64,000 nucleotides of DNA, from positions 682,001-746,000 of the forward strand of contig VTFK01000205.1 in NCBI GenBank assembly GCA_009617715.1, in the 5' to 3' direction. Source of the stretch: Plectrocnemia conspersa. Its lineage: Eukaryota; Arthropoda; Insecta; Trichoptera; Polycentropodidae. Position numbers and translations under genes: made by a program. Positions within the stretch are counted from its first letter, which is position 1; each line of letters begins with the position of its first letter. Of this stretch, positions 24,962 through 36,000 are shown piece after piece. The notes under the pieces were generated by a model. That model did not search any database and was not told the origin of the DNA. It saw nothing but the letters and a program-made list of their open reading frames with translations.

Positions 24962-26304
24962 TTTTTTTCTTAAGCGAAAAACATATACATATACATGTGT
25001 ATAATAGTTGTTTATGTACGTACACTTTTTATAAAGATATTTTGATAAATTTTACAGCATTTCTTTTAGTGACATTGTATGTAGTTAGCAAAATTTAATT
25101 CTATTCAAACTATTACAAATTAATTTCAATGTGTGTGTGATGAGGGTGTGGTTTGAGAGCCGCTCTTATCCAACCCCCAGAGTTTTTTTGCTTCCACCAC
25201 CCCTGATGATTTTTTTCGGTACCAGTCAGTTTTAATATGGTTGGCGGGTTCTAACTTTTGGGGTTCAGTTTTTAACGAATGAAAAGATCCGTTACGAAAC
25301 CTTACCCCACGTGGAAGCTCACCTTTACCTGGATTGTCGGTTAACGAATGCCATTTTTTTGCCATCACAATCGTTCCCTCCCTAAAGCATTTTATACAAA
25401 ATGCTATTCAAGCAGCAGGAATAACGTATAGTATATTAAAAAATAGGAAAATTCTATTTAGATTCAAAACTGTTTCTTATTTAAATAAGATAAAAAGACT
25501 AATTCTATAAATCTTTGTTGCCCGTTTAAAAGTATTTTATTTGAGCCCTGATTATATCGTATTTTTAATGATACAACGCTAAACAACGTTATATCGTTGT
25601 TCGTCACTATGTAAAATCAATGCTAATCAAAATCATGATTCTCAAAAAAGTAAATTAATTTGTGAACTTGTTAATTCGTTAATATTACAATAGCATAAAA
25701 CAGTTTTTAAGAAATTTAATTATATTTTTGTATATCAAGAACTAATGAATATATGATAATGTAGAATTTTCAAAAACACCGTTGCAACTAAATGGTTAAA
25801 AAACGATTGTTATTTTTATAAAACACAACAATATTATTCTAGCGTAGGTTTACTATTTTTATGTAAAATACTCTCCGTTGCTTTTTAAAGTTTCGATAAT
25901 ATATTGTTAATATTAAATTAATTAACAAAACTATTATATTCGATTAGCGAATAATCGCATACATCAATACAAATTCAAATTGTCTAAAATAATTGCATTA
26001 AAAAATATATTTCGATATAATATACTACCAAGCAAGGAAGAAAATTGCGAGCAACTATTTAAATTAATTCTTTATTTAATTAGAACTCGTCATGGTCGAT
26101 AAAATAATAATTGTATTTGAGAGCCATATAAAGAATATACTCACTTCTTTTTATATTAGAAATAAAAGGGTCGCTAATATAATGTAAGGGATTTTCAAGT
26201 CTAGCAGAAAAAAAATCTATGCAAATTTCTTTTGTGTCTACCTCACAATACGATCTACCGTTGTACCGTATGTTATATAAAATGTTTTTTTATTTATTTT
26301 GCAG
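24962..26304. other. Sequence upstream of the first recognised nab exon
   Basis: A GC-richer patch at 25,125-25,385 (CCCCAGAG, CCACCCCTGATG, CCCCACGTGGAAGC) stands out, otherwise AT-rich. The missing nab exon would have to lie here or farther upstream. I could not identify it because only one base of its last codon is constrained. Confidence 0.35.
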
Positions 26305-29221
26305 TGGTAGTTACAACTTCGCCTGGAAACGAAGCTGAACTTCAATTATATAGGGTTTTGCAAAGAGCTAGTCTTCTGGCATACTATGACACTCTATTAG
26401 AAATGGGTAATTATCATTTTATTACTTTGGATATATACATATTTTGAGTTAATCAATAATTATTAAATTTTGTATAGGTGGAGATGATGTTCAGCAATTA
26501 TGTGACGCTGGCGAAGAAGAGTTTCTAGAAATCATGGCGTTAGTTGGAATGGCTTCTAAACCCTTGCACGTCAGACGCTTTCAAAAAGCCTTACAAGAAT
26601 GGGTGACCAACCCTGCCATATTTCAAATCCCAATTGTACCAAATATATGCCCGCCCGAGAGTCCTTTCTTATCATGTAGTCCAAGACTGATTAACATAAC
26701 TCCAGCTCATCCTCCTCCCATACAAAGACCAGCAGCTCCTAGCCCCGAAAACAGTAGACCAATATACAGTCCTTCTCCGGGTTTACCAGAAACCAGCTGC
26801 GGTTCTAACTCTTCAGCTCCCAACGCAAGTCCAATACACAACTCGAATGTAAATAGCACAAAAACAACAGCCACGGCCACTTCCACGACCACCAACTCCT
26901 CAAACACAAACAACGTTAGATCGTATTCTCCGTCTCAAACTCCAACCTGTCCTCCGTCTTCGGGCTCTAGTCCTTCTTCGGTGAACTGCTCGCCAGTTCA
27001 AATGACTCCGTGCCTCTTAGAAGTTCAAATACAAAGATTAGCATCTGCCGCTGAACGATTGAGTAAGCATTTGCCTCAGTTGGAGCCTAAACCTCAGAAC
27101 GCTAAGAAGAAGATGTGCAAAGATTTGGAAGCGGTAATGATGATGCCCGAAAACGACCCGAGAAGAATGGAGGAGATTAGGAAATATGCGGCTATTTACG
27201 GAAGATTCGACTGCAAGAGGAAACCGGAAAAACCTCTTACTCTGCACGAGGTAGTGTAATATCTCTATCTCTAAATTTATATCATATCCGTAATGTAATA
27301 TCGAAATCCGATCGTAAACTTGATTTATGAAAATCGTTCAACGGGTTATGGTCATCTTATATTTTACGTTATTTCAACCCTATTCATAATATAAATAAAT
27401 GTGGGCAATAAAATAATATTATAGGATATGTTTTTACGTAATCAATAAGTTATGCTACTAAAATATCAGTACATATAATACCTAAATAAATATATTTTTT
27501 AAAGTCTAAGCTTATTTATTTGGTAATAAATTTGATTGTAAATAGTTTTTATATCTCTATATTTTTATTTTTTATTTAGAGATGTTACACAAAATTTATG
27601 AAAGCTATTTCCTATCAAGAAAATATTTTAGTTGTTACTATTATTACGATTAAGTAAAATAGAAAAGGATACCATTTTTTTACATTACCTAATAAAAATA
27701 AAATATTTCTTATATATTGCTTCCATGCTTTTGTATTTTTATAAATAACTTTAAATAACATATAGCAATCTATAAAGTAAGACCATAAAAAATATATAGT
27801 GCCTCAAGGAAACTTATATTAAGCTAAGAAAATTAAAAATAATCAATCGTAGCTTTGGTCACGTGATCGTCCATTACTTTGTGTAGCTAATTTATTTTCA
27901 TATTGCCCACTTGTTGAAAGGCGCTAATATCCTGCTCTAAAATGTCTATGATACTCAATTTGACAGTTGCTGTTCAAACCCAAACCTAAGCTAATGAAGG
28001 CTCTAAAACTAATTATAGTTTTAGAACTTTCATTAGTTCAAGTCCAAAATACAAACTTGGGCAACTCATCTTTCAGGGAAAAATAAGCGGAAGAATGAGT
28101 ATAGACTCACATATTGCTCCATAGTTGGTCTGCATTTCGATATTACAGTATATTTTAAAAATATGATAGCTATCCTTACCGATATAACTATGGACTTCTA
28201 ATATAAGAGGGCTGATCAAAGTGTATTCAAACCGAATTTTGGTCAATAGGAGAGCGCAAAAGCAATTATCACTTTTCAGAAGTCAAAAGCAATAAACATT
28301 GTTATAAAAATATTTAATATGGACGCTACATAACCGAGCGTTTTCACGTTTCGGTTTTATTGATTTTTACATGGATTCTAAGCAGGGACCCCCTTGAATT
28401 TAATGAAATACTATAAATCTTAATGAAATAGTAAAAAAACGAATACTGACTAGCCAATTTTTGTAGTCGTCCCATGGAAAAATCTAAAATGACATCCTGT
28501 AAGTAAGTTGCCTTGTTGTCGCTCAGCCTCGGTATTACCCGCGTAGCTCCATGGTTGGTAACTGTTTCCCACCTCCCCTCGCACACAGTAGACTCACCTA
28601 ACAGTTTATTATTTGGAAGTTCGACTAGGATGAGAGACGAAGAACTTAGGATTCACATGAAGCTCTTATACTAGATAATACAAATATTATTTCAAAGGCA
28701 TAAATCATTTTAATACAATAAATTTTTGTGCGGTCACAAAATTTTTATTTTTTAGCCAAATTTTTATTGATGCTGGTTTAGGGGCTACTTATTTTTTTGA
28801 TTAATATTAATTTTATTTTATACCTTTAAATATGTAAAATAATCTAAACATTAATATTTATTTTCAGGTATCCGTAAATGAAGCCGCTGCACAAATGTGC
28901 AGAGCCGTACCGGCGCTCCTCACAAGACGGGACGAATTATTCCCTTTGGCTAGGCAAGTGGTTAGACTTTCAGGATTTCACTATTCGAAAGGAAGCTCTC
29001 AGTGAGTTACTGAACATAGAAACATCTCCATTATACAATCTAAAATAAACTTTACTATATGTTCTACTTACAGAATATCATCCACGTGCAGCAACCGCTC
29101 TAGATCCGAGTCAGACGGAGGCAGTGGTGGTAGCGTCGGCGTGAAGCGACCGAGAGGCGATCAGGTTCGTGTTGAGCGGGTGGATTTGACTTCTGATGAG
29201 AGAAGATCACGACCCAAATAG
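26305..29221 (+). CDS. nab: nab, NGFI-A/EGR-binding transcription cofactor (5' incomplete)
   Basis: NAB proteins bind EGR-type zinc-finger activators in the nucleus and co-regulate transcription. Four exons are readable: 26,305-26,406, 26,478-27,250, 28,868-29,001 and 29,074-29,221, all with GT-AG borders and matching phases. Exons 1-2 encode the NCD1 domain ([55 protein letters not shown]). A Ser/Pro/Thr/Asn-rich linker of about 140 residues follows. NCD2 starts in exon 2 ([27 protein letters not shown]) and continues in exon 3 ([20 protein letters not shown]). The last exon has KRPRGDQ and either reads on 18 codons to TAG at 29,219-29,221 or splices at 29,165 to downstream exons. The first exon, with the initiator Met, is not found; exon 26,305 begins with two bases of a split codon. 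Identification is secure. Confidence 0.93.
27251..28867 (+). other. nab intron (NCD2-interrupting) with R1 copy
   Basis: The intron separates HE from VSVNEAA in NCD2. It contains an R1 repeat at 27,905-28,400. If unspliced, the frame ends two codons past the border at TAA 27,257-27,259. An ORF on the minus strand at 28,344-28,586 is not recognised. Confidence 0.7.
27905..28400 (+). repeat. R1 family copy within the nab intron
   Basis: GCGCTAATATCCTGCTCTAA, TTGCTGTTCAAACCCAAACC, GCTATCCTTACCGATATAAC, AACCGAATTTTGGTCAATAG and AAAAGCAATTATCACTTTTC match the copies at 1-150, 12,985-13,110 and 45,400-45,760. The terminal palindrome is reduced to one arm plus a broken second arm near 28,335-28,375. 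Confidence 0.7.
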
Positions 29222-30609
29222 CCAAAGAGTATAACACTACGGCTAAGCTTTGCACACTCTAACATCTAACCCGTCACGGTTTCGTACCGTTTCAACTAAC
29301 CACTCTGTATCTAGTCATTGGGGAACAATTAATGAGATTAACAATTGAATATGATTTAATTTAACTTAAACATTACCATTATTTTGTAAATATTTAACTA
29401 ATATATTGTACAAACCGTATGCTTTAAAATATTTTTCTTTATCTGGGTCGATATTGTATCGTACGTATATGTATATAAAACCGTAGATCAACCGTAAGTA
29501 TGACAATAATATTATGCACATTTATATTTTATGTTTAAGCATTTACTATTATTGTATAATGTATTACGTTTAAAATCAATATCAGACATTTCACATTTAC
29601 TTGTGAATAAAATTAAAAAATTCAGAATCTTTTGTGGCATTGTATTAAATTTAATATAAGATCATGAAATAGTATAATTTTAATGTTACCATATGATGTA
29701 TATGTCTAAAAATAAAGCTAACTTTATTGTTGTAGGAAGCTATTAAGATCTATATAACACCTAGTGGTGTCATATATACAGTTAATAGCCGATCACGTCA
29801 CAACAATTGTTTAATCAATTTAATTTTGTAAATTTGTAAAAATGTACATATCTGATATTAATTCTTGACGTCACATTCATAAAAAATAAGCATCACATAC
29901 ATTTAAAAATCTATTATAACACTATTTTTTTTTTACTTAGATAGTATCCATCAACATATAGTAAATAAAGTTTAAGTTTAGAGGAAATTGCTATGTAGTA
30001 AACTTAAGAATCAATCATTTATCATACATACTGTATTGTTGAGTAAATTTATTAATGTTTTACTTAGTGCTTGTACTAAATCCTTTACAATTCAAGTTTA
30101 TTATTAAAAAGTATTATGATTAAGATGGTTTAAGTTATGTTTTCCAAAATAAATATACAATTGTAATATGTAAAGTTTGAGCTGAAACATTTATTGTAAT
30201 ATGTTGAAACGCTTAAACGTGCTCAATACTAATAAAATACAATATATCATTATAAACTCACTTGCACTATCACCTTTTTGGAAAATCAAAGATGTTCAAA
30301 GAAGTAAATGATGGAATCCAGTCAAGTTATAAATAATAATGATATACTTTGCTTTTTAAATTATTTGACTAAAAATCATATATCATTATGTAAATGTATG
30401 ATGCTTATTTTTTATACCTATTTGTATTTATTTAATTGCTTTTACTTTTTTATATTTATTTTTTTATTTTTCATACAATTAATAATCTAACATTCTTCAA
30501 TGTTCAGGTGAGCTTTTTATTTTTTATTATTTTTAAATAACATTGCATGCTTATTAACGTTACTTTGATTACACACAACGTTTATAATATGAATAATAAA
30601 TCATTTAAG
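29222..30609 (+). other. nab 3' UTR of the short form or intron of the long form
   Basis: AATAAA signals occur near 29,606 and 29,710 (TAAAAATAAAGCTAACTTTA). The block 29,590-29,730 resembles 31,525-31,660 downstream of the second stop. The rest is AT-rich with no recognised element; the ORF at 30,308-30,490 looks like low-complexity hydrophobic chance sequence. Confidence 0.5.
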
Positions 30610-31069
30610 GATAAACCGCATTCGGACGAAGGCAGACGCGGAGGCGACGGTGAAATAGAACAGTCTAAATTGCAATACACAAATTCCTCGTAAGTTATCA
30701 ATCACAATTATTAATTAATATTATCTATAAATATAACACTAAATAAATTTACAGAGGAATTTGGACTAGAGTCGACTCCGACGACGGCGATTCTAGATAT
30801 TCTTTCAGTAACTCAAGCTCTCCGCCAATTCAGGTATATAATTTAACATTCACATATTTCTGCATAACAAATTTATATTATTTGTTTATTTTAAGGATCA
30901 AGACGATAATAGAATCGACGTTGAGAGCGAATGCATAGTCAAAGAAAGTAAAGTCAGGGTTGTAGCTGCCAGCGGAGATCACATTATTGCTGTTGCAAAT
31001 CCAGCTCTAGCATTATCTCGAACTCTGTTGTCCAAACGTGAGAGCGGATCGTCGATTGAAGACAACTGA
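30610..31069 (+). CDS. nab: Probable alternative 3' exons of nab
   Basis: Three exons (30,610-30,689, 30,755-30,833, 30,896-31,069) keep one frame across GT-AG introns and end in TGA at 31,067-31,069. They encode an acidic, Ser-rich tail (DKPHSDEGRRGGDGEIEQSK, WTRVDSDDGDSRYSFSNSSS) and then KVRVVAASGDHIIAVANPAL. Splicing from the phase-0 donor at 29,165 (after GDQ) to the phase-0 acceptor at 30,610 would give a continuous longer Nab C-terminus. The acceptor at 30,609 has a poor pyrimidine tract. Alternatively a short separate gene starts at the ATG at 30,590. I infer nab from frame, strand and spacing, not from recognised homology of the tail. Confidence 0.6.
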
Positions 31070-31904
31070 GACATAACCAGTGCCTAATTTCATAGATTAA
31101 TGTGCTATTATTCGTATTGTATCACTTAAAAGTGCCATAATTTAGTATAGTTGAGTTTTATACCGTCGATGATGATCTTGAGCTGAGACGGTATATGTAA
31201 ATATAAAAGTAAGGCGACGATATCCAATATGGTGCATGTGTGAAATTTTGCAATTTTTCTACGTTAGAATTATTAATTTAAACAAAAATTGAACTTAAAG
31301 TTCCTCGATTACTTTAGACTGATAATCATAATTGTATATAAATAATAAATTAAATATGTGTATTTGCCATTTTTGTACTTTTATCTAATCAAAGGTACAG
31401 CGCTTTTCTTTTAATAATGAATTATAAATTCAAGAACATGTGTCAATTGTTTTGACATCAAACGTGTATAAGTCTTTGTATTTATTGTTTTAATATAGTA
31501 ACACTTCCTTCATACTTGATCTAGACTCAGTATCAGACATATCACATTTTTTAATAGATTTTAACGGCATATGAAAAATCATGAAATCGTGTTGTGAAAT
31601 AACTTTTGTCTAAAATATAGTTTTGGACATGTCTAGGAATAAAACTAACTTTAGTGGACTTTTCTTATTTAGATACAATAGAAAACAATCTAAGTAATAA
31701 TCAGTGGCACTGTGTATTTAACCTAACTCACTAACGACAAACACTGGTTTTTGTGGGTTAGTTAAATATAACTTTTCTTGGGACATTTAATATATTAATG
31801 AATATTTTAATAGAAGTTCATTTAATTAAATTTTCAAGATCAAGATAGTAAAAAACATAAAAAATTTTAAAACTTTTGTGTTTGAGATAAAAGTTAGAAA
31901 AAAC
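31070..31904 (+). other. Probable 3' UTR and spacer after the nab long form
   Basis: Poly(A)-type signals lie near 31,345 and 31,635 (TCTAGGAATAAAACTAACTT). No ORF is recognised. Confidence 0.45.
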
Positions 31905-32225
31905 ATTGATTTGCTGTAAATGAGTGACATCTATTTTATTAATTATAAACTATACTACAAATCAATAGATGTCACGATGGACGACTAAGTTTGGCTTTAT
32001 TTTTTTATTATTTATCACAATATTAATCTGTGAGATTAGAAAAATCTAGGAAAACCTTATCTATAATGATGGATCAGAAACATAATTACACAACAATTAC
32101 TAAATACAATCTCCCAGATTCGTTAGAAATCGAAGAATAGTCGTGTCCATATGAAATTTGAACCCAGGTCATTCAGGTATTGGTCACTTGGATTTATACT
32201 ACTGGTCTATCGTGCTAGTACATAC
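31905..32225 (-). repeat. tRNA-derived SINE copy
   Basis: On the minus strand a B-box-like GGGTTCAAATTTC lies near 32,156-32,168, preceded by ACCAATACCTGAATGACC. The body blocks TTTTCCTAGATTTTTCTAATC, TGACATCTATTGATTTGTAG and AATAGATGTCACTCAT follow. It has the same block order as 40,378-40,690. Confidence 0.7.
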
Positions 32226-33067
32226 AAATAGTCTTTTCACTTTCAAAGACTCAATGCAATAAAATAATATTGTCTTATTTCACTATACAAATCAGTGCAT
32301 CTCCTCTACCGAACACCACAAATCATAAATTTAAGAGCATGTGATGTTTTTTTTGTCCATTGACTCTTGAAAGTGAACAGACTACAATTTACATACATTA
32401 CTATGATATTTATTGACTTTTAATAGTCTTATTATACTGTTCTTTGTTTATATACAGATATTATAAAATGGATATGTTTGATGTTGATTCTATACTTCCC
32501 AACTATGAGAACAATTGTGAAATGAACCTCTACGACATTCATAGACGAAAAAATAGACTATATTGCTTCAAATATATCAAATTGATTACTTTCCAGTCTT
32601 ACACTATAACGTCATATATGTATTATATATTTATAATCAAGTTGTATTTCTTAAAAAAGAACCGCAATGATGTATTATTACTTAATTATACAAAAAATGC
32701 TTTATATAGTCATATATATATAAATTTGTAAATATTCACTGAATAAAACGAGATATTGCGTTATTTTTATAAAAATATATATGGATAATATTTCAAAATA
32801 TAAATGAATAAAAATCAACATTACATTTAATATACACTCCTTATACAATAACAAATCGATTTATATAAAATAAAATTATTAATACTGTTTCATTATATCA
32901 TTAAAGCTATTTGTGAGAAAATTAAATAACGTTATTCAAGAAATATCACAACCGGCTTACATAAACTTTTAAAATATGTCAATAAAACGATAATTTATTT
33001 TGATGTAACACCTTACTGAATAATAAATAAAATGTTTTTCTTATAAATCTATCTGGTTTGTTCTAAT
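32226..33067. other. Spacer between nab side and protease
   Basis: Arms TTCACTTTCAAAGACTCAATG at about 32,235 and CATTGACTCTTGAAAGTGAA at about 32,357 form an imperfect inverted repeat. An ORF at 32,444-32,731 (95 codons, plus) is AT-rich and unrecognised. TTTATT stretches near 32,865-33,035 could supply the minus-strand poly(A) signal of the protease. Confidence 0.4.
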
Positions 33068-36000
33068 TTAGTCGTTCAAGTGTGCTTGAATCCACGGTAC
33101 GAATTCAGTAACTCTTGTGTACACTCCGGGGTATCCGGGTTCGGCGCATTTAAACCCATACGACACAACTCCGATCAAGTAATAGTGAATAGAATCCAAA
33201 CCGGGCGGGAACTGCAAATAAAAACCGGTAAATATTACAGTCAATTAGCACAGACACAAATGTTTGTTCTTTAAATCACCTGAGGCCACATAAGTGGTCC
33301 TCCGCTGTCTCCTTGGCAAGCGTCTTTGCCTCCTCGTGCGTAACCGGCACACAAAACTCTTTGATCTATGACTTGTGACGTAAAACGAGCGTAAGCATTT
33401 TTACACTCTTCATTGGTTACGACCGGAATTTGTAATTGTTGAAGGCGAGACGATTGTGGACCCTCTTTATATATAAAATAACAAATAAATAACAACATAC
33501 CATTGAATGTAATACAAATATTGATATGAAACGTACGGAAAGACGTTGCACCCCATCCGGCAATGAACGGCAACTTTCTTTCAAACGACTCTGCCGTCAA
33601 TTCAGGAGTTGATGGTATACATATAGGCCATATCAAAGCTGAAAGTTTATTTGTTTTTATTAGTAGAAATAATGTATCATATAAAATAAGTTAAACTAAC
33701 GTGTGAATGTGACGTCATAGTCTAATTTCAACAATCCAATGTCGTTTGTGTATTGCTTAGGACTATAATCCTCATGTTTTATCTTCATCTGAATCGGCAC
33801 ATCAATCGGAGTAGCTCCGTCGTCATCTTTTTCCAAGTCAAGCTCACCGAGTCTCACGATATATCTATAAAGTTTATGTTCATCATAAAACATGATTCAT
33901 CGAATTAATAATTAATATGACTGCTAGATAAATAAAAATGTTTGTTTATGGATTGTGATGCAGAAATCAATTACACATTTATAAAAAATATCGTTATTGA
34001 TGAAGCGGAAACTCATCAATGATGTAATCAAATAAGAATTGTGGAATTTTTCAATAAAAATGCCCTTTGGTCTACTCTTAACTATTGACTTTATTTCTAC
34101 ATATGCCTAGTTATATGACTAGAAATTATATTATATATAGTTAAGATATTTTTTAAAACATCTCCATATTAATCTAAAAAAATTTTGCAATTTATCTCAA
34201 GAGTTTTATATTCAACATTAAAAACGCATTTTTTTGCTATTAGCTCAAAAGATCAAAGCTTATTTATAACTATACGCAGTAAGAAATTCTATGATTTAAA
34301 AAATTATACATTAATTAACAAGACTAATGATTTTTATATAGCAGCGTAGTGAGAATTTTTCTAAAGATTTTTTTTTATATTTTTAAAAATAAAAGTAAAC
34401 TCATACATATTATATATTTAAAATTGTTCATGCATGTATATGCATGAACAATTTTAAATCAGTTCTTGTCAAAATATTTGTATAAAAATACAAGTAATTC
34501 GGTTATAGAGAGCTGCCTATTTTTATAATTTTTTTTAAACAGAATAATCCAAAATACATTATTATAAATATATTTTTTGCTAATAGTGGAATTTGTATAC
34601 ATAAATATACCAACAATTATATATTTATCTTAATTTAATATTTGACAAAAAAATAAGTGATTTTTCAAAAATCACAAACGTTAATTTTTGTATATATTTT
34701 TAACTATTACAATATTGCACAAAAAATATTTTTAAATTTAAAAAAAAATATTTTGACTACAATATATGTATTAATAATATATACATGCTTACGATGTATT
34801 TCATAAATGCAAATCATCAATTGGCCTAAATAGACTTTTTTAATGTGGCAACACTTCGACCGCAAATTGCTCACTGTTCAAAAGACGCGCAATCATGATT
34901 TATAGATAATAATAAAAAATGTGAATAATTACAAGTCATCGTCGTGTCCGTAAATGCAATGAGCTGCAGTTATAACGTGTCTCCTTGTAATCAACGTTCC
35001 TCCACAATTCCATAAAGTTTTTCCAGGAACCCTCTTAGATTTGTATCCTAACACCGCAACCCACGGCCATGCCCCTAATCATAATAATAATAAAATATAT
35101 ATACCAGATCATTATTGAGCATTAAATAAGTATTAAAAAGTTACTCACCCAATTGAGCAGGAACTCCATTTACCACTCTTTTGAGGAAAGTTCCATTGCT
35201 TAAGCCGCAATTATCGTTTAGTGTAGGTAAAGAATACCCTATTGGAAGAGGTGGAGGCGGAGGAGGTTGTGTTTGAACATCACCATCAGTTGGACAACAA
35301 ACCTTAATTAACAATAAATATCATCAGTATGCTTAATGATAAAAATCGCATTTAAATATTGAACCCACAAGTTGTATGATTGATGATTATTTTTTATATA
35401 TAAGGGGTGTTATAATTATTGCGCTTAGAGTGGTACTTCTGACTTTTAGCTATAGCAGAGATTCTCAACATTGTTATGTCCTACACTTGATGTTTGAATG
35501 GTTCAGATAAGATAAGAATCAATGTCGGTCGTCGTGTTTCGTACATTTTAGAATATTAATATTGAGAGAAACTATTTTTTTTAAGTTTACTTTTATATAA
35601 TGTTTAATCTTCAATGAAACGAATAAAAGTACACACAATAAGAGTTTAAGTGCATAAAAGAACATACATTTTACAGTAATATTTAAAGTCACCGACGCTT
35701 GTGATTGGGGAGGTTAATATCATAAAAAAATAGAGCAAAAATATATTTTCTGCAAGTGTTTTTTAACAATCCTAATCGGCTAAGGTAGGATATGGATTTT
35801 TTAGTAAAAAAAATGGTTTGAAAGACTTACATTAGGATCGTTGCCTTCATATCCACAAATCGACTGTCGCAAGTATGTAAGAGCACCAGGAATGACTCTA
35901 AGGTTCTGCACCATGTTTAGCAAGGGTTGGCAGTTTTTTATATTATAGCAAGATCCTGTTCTTCCGTCCGGTGTCGTGCAACGATCGTCAGTATATCCGA

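Noticed and set aside
26707..27247. Minus-strand ORFs inside nab exon 2
   Set aside because: They are antisense shadows of the Ser/Pro-rich linker and NCD2; composition and the spliced plus-strand frame explain them.
30308..30490. 60-codon hydrophobic ORF between the two nab 3' parts
   Set aside because: Made of Phe/Ile/Tyr codons expected from T-rich DNA; no start context or conserved motif.
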